Assembly: GCA_009667805.1 (NCBI GenBank)
Contig: CM019065.1
Coordinates: 152,184,101-152,248,100, forward strand
Reading direction: 5' to 3'
DNA: 64,000 nucleotides
Source: Leptobrachium leishanense
Lineage: Eukaryota; Chordata; Amphibia; Anura; Megophryidae
The notes under the pieces are model-generated. The model was given only the letters and a program-made list of their open reading frames with translations, ran no database searches and was not told the origin of the DNA. Both the position numbers and the translations under genes were made by a program. Shown here piece by piece: positions 1 through 61,212 of this stretch. Within the stretch, counting starts at the first letter, position 1, and each line of letters opens with the position of its first letter.

Positions 1-178
1 AAAAAACCTTGCTTAGAAGTTTCTGAGCAAAACATATACAAGTTAAACACACAGAACACTAGGAGAGGACCCTGCTCGAGAGCTTACAATCCAAGAGGAG
101 AGGGGTGACACACTAGGTGTGGGTCAATAGAATATGCAGTAGTGGTGTGGGAAGATTGAGCAAAAATGTAGAGTGGGG

Positions 179-214
<36 letters not shown>

Positions 215-1560
215 GGGCTTCTCCAAATTAATGTTTTCAGAGATTTCTTGAAGGATTGGGAGAGAGAGTTCTATAAAAAAAGGGGGGAAAAGTCCTGAAA
301 GAGAGATGTTCTCATCTCATCGCACCCACACCCTCAACATCAGATCATTGCCAGAGCAAAGTGGACGGGATGGGATATACCTGGTATTAAGGGAGGGAGG
401 ATATTTTAGAGGAGGAACAGTTATGGACAGCTTTGTATGTGAGCACCATTATTTTGGATTCTAAAAGGAAACAGGGACCCAATATAGAGAGTGATAAAGG
501 GGTGAGTTATGAGGAGTGCGGGATGTGAGGGGGATGAGTCTGGCACAGGCATTTATTACAGACTGCAGTGGGAGAATCTGGGATCTCTTAAGGCAGGAGA
601 TAAGGGTTTAGTAGACTAAGGAGGAGGGGCATACTCGTGCAAGTTTTTTTTTTTAGGCGGAAGTAGCAGAATTTGGTTAACGACTGAATGGGAGTAGTAA
701 GGAAGAGATCAGAGTTGAAGAGGAGCCTGCGGCATCAAGCCTGAGAGGTAGAAGTAATGGTGGCACCATTCGCCTGAAGGGAAAGGAGTGCAGGAACGTT
801 GGCTTCAGAGTGAGGAAAGAAGTGAAGCTCAGTTTTAGAAAGGTTGAGCTTTAAGAAACAGTAAATCATCCAGTTGGAGACCTGTGATAGTCTTGGGTAT
901 CGTCAGCATATATGGGATATTGGAATCCGTAGGAAGAGATGAGATGGCCAAGAGAGGCGGTATAGATTGAGCAGAGTAGGGAACCTAGAACAGAGCCTTG
1001 AGGTACCCAAACAGAGAGGAACCTGCGAAGCACCAGGGAAGTTGACTCTGAAGGAGTGAATAGAGAGATAGGAAGAGGAGAACCAGTGCTCTGTCATTGA
1101 AGCCAAGCTAATGCAGTGTGAGGAGGAGAAACTGGTAGTCATCAGTTCTATATGTAGCGGGAATGTCAAGAATAAGCAGGGAGAAGAAACCTTTGGTTTT
1201 AGCAGCAACTAAATCATTAGTCACCTTGGTCAGAGTAGTCTGAGTGCTGGGTACAAAAGCAGACAGATGTGGGTCAAGTAGGAAGTTGGCAGCGAGAAAA
1301 CCGATGAGCCGGTTATAGACCAGGTGTTCTGAAACTTGAGGAAAGGGGAGTAAAGGTGTGGGACAGTGGTTCGAAAAGTAAGTAGGATCAAGAGAAAGCT
1401 TTTGTAGAATGGGGGTGATTGGTGAACACAATGCAGAGGAGACTCCAGAGGAGAGGGAGAAAATATGAGTTAAAGGAGGAACAATCACCAGTAGGACAGC
1501 CCGAATAAAGTACAAGGGGATGGGATTGAGTGGTCATGTGGTCGGGCAGGAGAACGATCC
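1..1560 (-). mobile_element. decayed L2-clade LINE fragment
   Basis: On the minus strand, broken reading frames resemble the reverse transcriptase of L2-like non-LTR elements. Pieces such as SPITPILQKLSLDPTYFSNH, then LLILDIPATYRTDD (the D-A-AFDT region) run from about 1515 down to 1150, and a later piece reads HWFSSSYLS from about 1100 to 950. The 3' end near 60-120 carries the GAGCAGGGTCCTCT / GATTGTAAGCTC tail seen in other L2-like copies at 23340-23670 and 37437-38336. Stops and frame changes show that it is dead. An A run at 179-212 interrupts it. Confidence 0.75.
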
Positions 1561-1889
1561 CAAATTAGCAAATTTACATTATTTAAAGCTTTAACCAATC
1601 GCAGAATTAAAAGACTTCTACAAAAAGGCAGTTTTACCTTCCGTTTAAGGGTTTTATCGTGGGGGTAAGAAATTTTTTTTTGTTGGTAATGAAAGGTTTA
1701 TTACTGCATTATAAAAGGGACAGTACACTTTTTTTGTCCTCCTTACTTCACCCAACTGCCCCCAGTGGAATAAGATGCAACGACATGCATTATCATGAAA
1801 TTCCCAATTTTATCCGAGTTCTAGAATGGAGTTCATTATAGAAAAAGAAAGACAAGAGAGTGGCAGGAATCTCAGGTGAGAGTCTGCAA

Positions 1890-3250
1890 AATACAGGAGC
1901 GCCGCCCTGACCGACTTTTAAGTGATTTTACGCCCTTGTGGTGCTTTTTCTCTCACCTCAGCCCAGAGACTCTGCTTAGCAGTTGGAACTGCTTGGGGTG
2001 CTTTCCCGGAGCCTGTGCCCGACCTGGTGCCAAGAGCCAGTTCAGTTCCCCTGTGGGAGTTTGAGGCGGGTGGCCATCTTGAGACCTATGCGACTGACTC
2101 CCTTCCTCGAGCCTGGCTGACCTCCGTCCCGACACTCCGCTGCTGTCCTCCCCGTGGTGAGCCCACAGGGATAGAAGACCTGGCTGCGAGAGGAGGTGTC
2201 CGCTTCTCCTTGCTGATGCCCGGGCGGTGAACGTGGATCCCCACCCACAGAGTTCTACGCCGAGATGTCAGGCCTCACCGTGCTGTCTGAGGTTGCTGAG
2301 TGGCTGCTGACCCATGGAGATGTGCGTCGACTGCTGGCCGAGCTGTGATGCTGCAGGCCCTGTGCAGAGGTGTACCTGGTGATGCTCTGGTTGTGGCGGC
2401 TGGTTGCTTTGCTGTGGAGGGTGCTGGAGAGTGGTGCCCCGGGGGGCCGTGACCCCAGCGTCTTAGAGCTACTGGATTCTCGACCCCTGACAGTTTGGTT
2501 GCATGCTGTAACCCTGCCTGCCACAGGTGAGCCACCAGCTCAGACGACAGTTGCCAGGGCTTTGGTGGCCCTTACTGATTTGGTCTGGTCTGCCTTGATG
2601 GTCCTGTGTCCCCCCGTGGTTCCTAAGAAGATACAGATGCTGGGATCCCTATGGCTGACTGTTCATCCGAAGCGAAGGGGTCTTTGCCCCATGGGTCTTT
2701 GCCCCATGGCCGTGCAGGAGCTGCTGATGACCTTACACCACATGCTGTCCTACCTGCTGAGATGCTGGCTCCATTCCTGGATCTGGAAGAGACACCCCCC
2801 CTCCCCATCTTTGTGTCGCTACTTTTTCCTCTTTGTTTTCTCACCACCTTTCCCTTATTTACCTATGTGGGCCACGGAGATTACTTATTTTTTCAGTTAA
2901 AATTTTCCGATTGTCCTGTACCTTTGACACCCCCCCCTCTTTTGCATTTCGGGACTGTCTCTGGGTGCTCCATCATGGCAGCTACCATGGCTCTGTCAGG
3001 CCTGGCCCTCGTGTGCCCTGGCCTTGTCACTATACCCTTCCATGGCCTCACACGGTCATTTGGGCTCAGGGGGGAGAGCCAGGAACTTGGCCTTTGCCAC
3101 CCCCGTTTAATTTTTTCTTTTTTGGTTTTAACACATTTCCCTTGTGCTCGAGACACTTATTGGGACATTTTAGATTTGTTATTTTATTTATTGATGCTGC
3201 CGCATATATCTGTGCATTACTTTCTAGATTCCGGCAGATGGTGATATAGC
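1890..3250 (+). other. GC-rich unrecognised element, retroposon-like
   Basis: This block is sharply richer in GC than its surroundings. It contains GCGGGTGGCCATCTTGAGAC near 2065, a 15-base tandem duplication (GGGTCTTTGCCCCAT) at about 2690-2705, C-rich runs near 2795 and 2930, and several overlapping open frames on the plus strand (2370-2900, 2651-3244). No protein family was recognised in any frame. Organisation and composition resemble the GC-rich poly(A)-tailed element at 8385-9687. An L1-type 5' UTR/ORF1-like remnant is the best guess. A lineage-specific exon cannot be excluded. Confidence 0.35.
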
Positions 3251-3466
3251 ATCAACAAAACGTACAGAGACGTTTTGAATAACTCTTCTTGTATGTACAT
3301 TTTGTAGTTTATTGCTGAAGACTTTGCATTTTGTAAATTTCTTGTTGCGATGAAAAGAAGAATTGGATGAACTTTATTTATCATCCCACATACTTTGCGC
3401 AGGTCACAATGTTGAAAAGAACAGCTGAAACTGAGGAAAGTTTTCCCATTACATTTTTAATGTATT

Positions 3467-5030
3467 TTTATTTATTTTAACAAAATAAATAAGTTTGATT
3501 CTTTTTGTGTCAGTGGCTTTTTCGTCAAATCAAGTTGCTTGCTTATTTCCTATTTTTGCTGCCCTCTCCCTGCTGCCCGCAGATACAGAATTTGGCACAT
3601 GCAACTACCATAACTTAAATATTGTTTTCAGGAAGATTCAGAATCAAGCAAGAGAACATCTTTGCTACAAACGGAATGGCAGAGAATGGGTTTTACTTTG
3701 AAGCAGCAGATACTGGGCATGTAAAAGATAAGTTAAAAAGTGATCAGTGTTTACAGATATTTCCCAGAATCATTTGCCTGTGAAATGTTTCAGAAACGTA
3801 AGTAACAGAAATAGGCTGTTGGGAAACAGTGGTAAATTCAGAGAAAACTATTGCTTCCTGTGTTCGAAAATGGGATTTGGAAGAGCCAGCACGCATAAAT
3901 ATTTTAATAGTACCAAATTTGTGTCCTGGAGGGGGTGAGCAAGGAGATAAAAGTAGATCAAGATTAGTACTGGTGGCTTACCCCACAAGATCTGCAGTTA
4001 TTCTTTTTCTCTCGATTATGGACTTTTTGCATTAAATTGCATTTAAAAAGGTAAAACTATGGCTTTAAAATTTTAAAATAAAAATATTTGACATTATGTG
4101 CATGAAAATATTGATAAATGGGATATAAACGATATGTATATACAATTTACATGTGTCCTTTGCCAAATTGAGTCCCAAACAGTTGGGTGAACTGGAACAG
4201 GAACAGTGATTGATAAGCTAGAGGTTCTCACTGCATTTTGACAGGCCAGATAGTGAGTTCTATAAAATAATTTGCTTTTAAATACATGCCACGGTGATGG
4301 CTACACGTGATTCCATAGATTATTGCAATCTACATTTCCAAAATGGTTCCAAGTATCTGACAACTAAAGGAAATTACGGTTCATAGTGGCAGTATATTCT
4401 GCAGCACTATAGAATGGTGAATGTAGTACACAAAAATCTAGGTAATCGGCATAAACCATCACAGTACCAGGGTCATACGTTTTTGGCTGGTCCTTTCTGA
4501 CCAGACCCAAGTAGATTTACTTAAAGACCAGCAGCAGTCCGAGGTGTTGTCTTCCCCTCACTAGAGTGACTGAGTGAAGTGTTAAGGGAATGCATAACCT
4601 GCTCACCGGTACAAGCGTCAATAGGTTTTCATCTGTCTGTAATTCCATGAGGATTGAAAGCAGTGAAGGAGAGAATCCTAGCTACAACTGTGTAAAAGTC
4701 AAAGATGTCTGCCTACCATCGGCCAAATTGTTAAGATTTCTTTACATATTAAAACCAAGAGCCCCAGCCACGTGATATGCACATAAATAGTCCGCTACCT
4801 GTTTCTTTTTAACCCCCATCTTTTTTTACTCTGAAGATTTTCTTTTGTTTTAGGGACGTGCATTCTAGCAGCAAGAAACAAAGAAACCCTTCCCCACTGA
4901 AGCCTGGCTGTAACACCTTCTCTGCCAAGGTAAAGCAAAGACACGGAGAGGTTGAGGGGAGTCCCTTGTGAGTGTATTGATGGAAGGATGGGGAGTGCCG
5001 AGGGGAATTTGGAAAAAAGCAGACGGAGGC
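3467..5030 (-). other. ogdh: presumed ogdh 3' UTR and downstream sequence
   Basis: This AT-rich stretch lies between the stop codon and the GC-rich repeat at 1890-3250. Minus-strand AATAAA hexamers occur at 3467-3472 and 3471-3476, and another at 3373-3378. One of these could be the polyadenylation signal, giving a UTR of about 1.6 kb. No repeat was recognised inside it. The true cleavage site cannot be fixed from sequence alone. Confidence 0.35.
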
Positions 5031-56089
<51,059 letters not shown>

Positions 56090-56704
56090 CTACAAGAAAG
56101 GAAAGACCGATACTTTAAACCAAACATCCAAAAATACATACAGCAAGCATGAAAAAGTATATTGAACTATAATAAAGATTACAATAAGCAATAGGAAGGT
56201 CGGCTAAGAATAATGTACACACAGACATGAGCACATTTTTAGTGGTGTCTGAGCGTTTAAAAAGGGGGGGGGGCTCTCAATCTGAGGCTGCTCAAAGTGC
56301 TCCAACGGTCACGCAAATTATATGGACAATGAAATGGCAGCATCGGCATTTCTGGAAATAATTTGGTACAAATAGCCTTTCTACATCCCAGAAAGAATAT
56401 TTGAAAGGTGACTCACAAGCAAAACAAAGGGCTGGTTAATCAAGAAAACATTGTGACGACAACTGTGCCAGGAAAAGAAAAATTCCAGTGGTAAAAATCA
56501 ATACTACACTGCGATATTCTACATAAACCATTTAACTAACCATAAAACGTCAAGCATGACTAACGATAGATCAGAAATAAACAGGTTGTTTTTTGTCTAT
56601 ACTAACCTACAGAGAAACCGGCTCCAGAAATTTCTTACTGGCTCTCAAAATTTTGATTGGAGCATGTGTGCTTTGACAGCTGGGGTTCGGCACGCATAAG
56701 TTAT

Positions 56705-57329
56705 GGGTTATTCAAAGAGCACTGAATTGGCCACGTAATTACACTGAACCGTGAATTTTCCCGGTGCATTTTCGTGGCCAAATATTGGTGAATTGCCAGC
56801 AAAATACGGTGATCTTCGGCAGCAGTAAAACCCCCATAGAAGTAATGGTTAATCTATTCAGAGAACACAGAAAAGCAGTGAAAGGTCTTAATGCCCAGAT
56901 TTTCGGTGGTTTCATGTGACCGGTATAAACAGGCAAATCCCATAGGTTTCAATGCAACCCAATTCTCAGTTTTTATTAAATATTTATTCATTCTTTTCAT
57001 TAGCAGCAAAAAGTCTATTTTTTGGGGATTTTTACTACATGGCTTTTATTCTGTAACAGACTTATTGTTATTCATAAGCCCTTATATATTATTTCCAGGC
57101 ATTTTCGTGCACTATTTTTTTTTAGCGCATTTTAAAAGTTGCAGGTTGGGGGGGTTTACCCCTGTTCGGAGGCTTTTTCTCTTCTTTCTTCGAATGCATT
57201 TGGCAGGTAATCGGAGCAGTTCGGCAGTTTTGCTGTGTGCGTAAATTCACCACAGGGTTGATGAATTAAGGGTGAGGAAGTGCGCCGAGGCAGAGTGCAA
57301 CGAAAGGTCAGTGCTGTCTGAATAAACCC
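56705..57329. mobile_element. fold-back MITE, family 1 copy
   Basis: The left end GGGTTATTCAAAGAGCACTG and right end CAGTGCTGTCTGAATAAACCC are inverted. It shares CCCATAGAAGTAATGGTTAA, GGTGGTTTCATGTGA and TCTGTAACAGAC with the copy at 38340. Confidence 0.65.
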
Positions 57330-57504
57330 TCTAGGGTTTGGCACTTGTAGACTTTTCAAACACTGAAGGCTATCCAGTGGTCATGGATCCAACGTGTACA
57401 GTATGAAGGAGAGACCTCTACTATGAATTGCTGTCCTAGAGGCCAAGGGGAAAGCGCCTGCTTATGCTACCATGTTCACTTAAATTGGCTTACATCCCTT
57501 TAAA

Positions 57505-57952
57505 GGCCTGCGTCAGACGAGCGCACTATGTGCGCCCGTACTGACGTGCTTACCAGTGCAGCGTTGTGACGCTGCAACGGGGCTGGTCACACGCTCGTGC
57601 ACAACAAGTGTCCGTTATCAAAGCTTCCCTGTCAATGCGCTAGGACACGCGGTGACGGAGCAGCAAAGCGTATAGGATGGCGCTTTGCAGCACTGAGTGC
57701 GCTCAGCGAGGCAGCCAGACAGGCGTCGAGTGGAAGGAACGTCCACTCTCACGGACATTCCTTCCTCTCCAATAACGCTCATCTGACTGTAAGCTCCTAT
57801 GAGCAGGGCCCTCTACACTGCTTGTTTCCATCTTACATCCGTTTATTTGTATTTCGTTCCCTTTGGTTCTTGTAAAGCGCTGCAGAAACTGTTGGCGCTA
57901 TATAAATGATGACAATAATAATAATAATAATAATAATAATCTGACCCCGGCC
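57505..57952. mobile_element. Harbinger-like MITE carrying an L2-tail insertion
   Basis: The left end GGCCTGCGTCAGACGAGCGC and right end CTGACCCCGGCC bound the MITE. An L2-like tail (57788-57938, GTAAGCTCCTATGAGCAGGG to an ATA/AAT run) is inserted with ATCTGAC repeated at 57781-57787 and 57939-57945. Confidence 0.75.
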
Positions 57953-60708
57953 TTACTGAACCAGGTTTTGGTCAATGTCAGCTTTTGGGAGTTCCAAAAC
58001 TAGCACGAGCTAGCAACGTTCTGCTATGATGGCCAGCCACTGCAAGCTTGGCCGCAAATCTGTGCTTGTTGAAACTCATCTTTGTTATGATTTTTTACAA
58101 AAACCTGAGACATGAGGAGAGGCAGGTCTATGAGACAAACTGTAGCGCCCATAACACATTCCTTAAGAAATATTCTAAACGGCTAGCTGCCAGCAGCATT
58201 ACCACTCCCTGGTTAATGGGGACTGATGAGCACCAGTAGAATGATCTGCTAACTTTATATTCCATAAATTACAACCCTTCATTGCACAACGCTTTAAAAA
58301 GACTGGAAGGAGACCACAGGTTAAATGGACTCTTTCCCTGCCCCACACCCATCCGTGGTTATTTTAAGAATCTGACAAAGTCACGAGAACATCCCAGGGC
58401 TGAAGGATTAAGATAATTACCAGGCCAGCCTAATCAGCAATAGCTGACATGACCAATTTACTGCTACAGATCCTGCTGGTACACATTTAAAACCGTAATT
58501 ATACACACGGTATGTGGAATACCTATTGCCTGTAGTTCCAGGTAGGAAAGCTTTTCCTTTAGCACTGTGGGCCTGCTCATATCGGTGGGTAAGGGTATAG
58601 GAACAAGTTTATGTAAACAGGTGGGAGAGATTTAGAATACCTGTAATATACAGGAAAACAAAAAGTGTTTGTTGAAATTCTATCCCAGGACAAGTAGTTT
58701 GGGTTACAACTTCAGTCCACTGGTCAAGAAAAAGAAACGCAAGTGTCCTCAACACCCGAGTATGCCTACCCTTTAAAATACTGATTAAAAAGGGACACTA
58801 CCACATACATAAACTGTAAAGATTTAAAAAAAAAATTGCCGTTTTCACCCCCATAATGCAACATTTAACAAAAGCTCCGATTTGTGGCTCGTTTAATCCA
58901 CATTATACAACAGTTAATGAGGTGTAGCAGGAATGTTTATATAAGGCTGCAAGAGGTCTATTGATCTCCAGGCTACCCGAGATAAGAGATGGCAGCTGAA
59001 TGAGACCTGACAGGGAGCTTAAAAATCTTAATCTGCCCATTTTGATATCCTTTGAATACATGCCACACAGTACAATGATTAGAAGACACTGATCAAACTC
59101 TAGACTCCATTGAATGGCCAATGCCACAGAGGAGCAAGTGATGAATAGTGTGGGGCAGTTTACACAAAAGGTCACAGAATTGATGCACCCAGTGACACAG
59201 TAAAATAGGTTCTTACCTAAAACAAGAGAAACACAAAACCCGTGTAAGATATCAGAAGGTAAAAAAATAAAACCACAGTAACAGTTCATTTTTTGGTGGT
59301 TGTATAAGGGTTTGGAAACTAGCATGTAAATCACAGACACGAAAGAAAACCGGTGTATTCATTCCTTTACAGCTAGGAAGGTGACATCTGCAGAGCTCTT
59401 CCGCTTAGGCCTATGTGTTACCAAGTTACTTTAAGGCCCAGGGGACCGTGTGTCCTCTGCCAGTTATGGGTCCTCACGCAAATCCCTTGGTATTCTCCAG
59501 CCAGAACAATCTTTCCATCACAACACAGTGTTTAGCCTTTCAGACATTATAAAACTATATGAACATACTGTAAATAGACTTTGCACGTTTTACTACCTCT
59601 AGCAAAACAGGACTTTCAGATGCAATTTACAGATCTTCAGATCGGAGGTGTTCAATATAAATCCCAAGCTGTTTTTGTCCACCTGCCCCTTGGATCCATA
59701 CATTACAGTTCCTTCCCCTCGCCATTTTATCTGGTTTGGTGCAATCACAGATTAATACACTAAAAATAAAAAAGACAGATTCTACAAAGACTCAATTGTT
59801 TGACATGGACAAAAAAGTTTTCCAAGCAATTGAATTCACATTACCATTTCTTCTCGGCACCCAAACCTGGATGCTTTATAAGGTTATTGCATTTCACGTC
59901 TGGTAGATTTCGGATGTGTATATAAGTCGGAAAGATCAATTGCAATGTACCCCACCCCCTTTTTATAATCATTTAAACATAAATTTGCATCATTTGTTTT
60001 CCCTCGACTATGCCAAAATAAGCCATTTAGTGTACCATCAATTTGTATTACAGTGTATACTTTTGGTGCCGTTGCTGCCTTATCCGTTTTAAAGGGACTA
60101 TTTCAATGACGAATAACTGTGTTCATGGGCAGACATATGTATGCGTCATTAAATAATTGCTCGGCATTACCCAGCGACGGGTAGAAGTTATAAAAACCAT
60201 TTAAAACCAACAGTTACAGTTTAGAGTCTAAAATCTTTGTTCAATTATAAGCCGAAATTTTCAGTCTGGGCCGTAACTGATAGAGGTGGTAGATGAGAGC
60301 GGTTATCACCCGTATTCCTAAAGCCTGAGATACACTGACCATGAAGTGCCACACTCCGTGTAGCCAGTCTTTACTGTGCACCTCGCTCAGCAGGCGTCAC
60401 GTTGTGGCGCTGAGCGGCAGGATCTGCAGCGCACGGCGCATGCAGGATCCGAGACAAGACCCTTAGTCTCCCCTGCGCATACATCGTGTTGGCGCCACTC
60501 CAGGTCTGAGTGGCTAAATACAGAGATATACTATCCGTCTAGAGTGGGTATAATTATATATATATATATATATATATATACACCAGACATCTCAGGTCTG
60601 TGTGTGGGTATACATTATATAAATTTATAAGGTGTGTGGTATTGGTGCATCCCTACTCTATACACAGAGCACTATGTATAGACACGGGGAGGGGGTTGGT
60701 TATTTGAT
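57953..60708. other. intron 2 segment, nothing recognised
   Basis: It contains a 145-codon minus-strand frame at 58903-59340 without recognisable similarity, plus short stretches of simple sequence. No exon-2 signature (presequence or the conserved YVEEMY-like region) was found. Confidence 0.45.
60549..60582 (+). repeat. (TA)n microsatellite
   Basis: About 16 consecutive TA units within ATTATATATATATATATATA. It lies in ogdh intron 2. Confidence 0.95.
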
Positions 60709-61212
60709 TACCGTAGATACTCGAGTATAGCGCGACCCGAATATAACGCGATGGATAGAGATTTATTATGGAAATGAGAGAATACTCAAGACTCGAATAT
60801 AACGCCAGGAGCAACATTTTACTGTACCGGTAAACAATTAAGATCCTCTTAACAGTCAGGCTCCCCCTCAGGATTGCAGTTGTTACTAAATATGAAGCCG
60901 CCGGCCACCTGTCTTCTTTACTAGCAATTAGATGGCCGGCGGAGGGGAGCGAGGTGAAAGATTGGCTTAAACCAAGCGTACCCTCTGGCCGAGATGGATC
61001 TCACCTCTCCTAAATCCAGGAGTTCCTGAAGTGTTTGCAAGCATCAGCGAGACTACCGGAACTTCCAGGAGACTTGGGATCCAGAGCAAGGCAATTTTTT
61101 TTTTTTTTTTTTTTACACGCGATGCAGATGTCTCGAATATAACGCGACCCCTCCAATTTTAAGGTAAATTTTTGTCACCAAAATCTAGCGGTATACTCGA
61201 GTATCTACAGTA
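60709..61212. mobile_element. MITE with TACCGTAGATACTCGAGTAT termini
   Basis: The left end TACCGTAGATACTCGAGTAT is matched by TATACTCGAGTATCTACAGTA at the right. Subterminal CGCGACCCGAATATAACGCG motifs are also inverted. A T run at about 61094-61114 lies inside. Superfamily uncertain. Confidence 0.7.

Noticed and set aside
58903..59340. 145-codon minus-strand frame in intron 2
   Set aside because: No recognisable motif, an irregular composition and no plausible splice context. Treated as chance.
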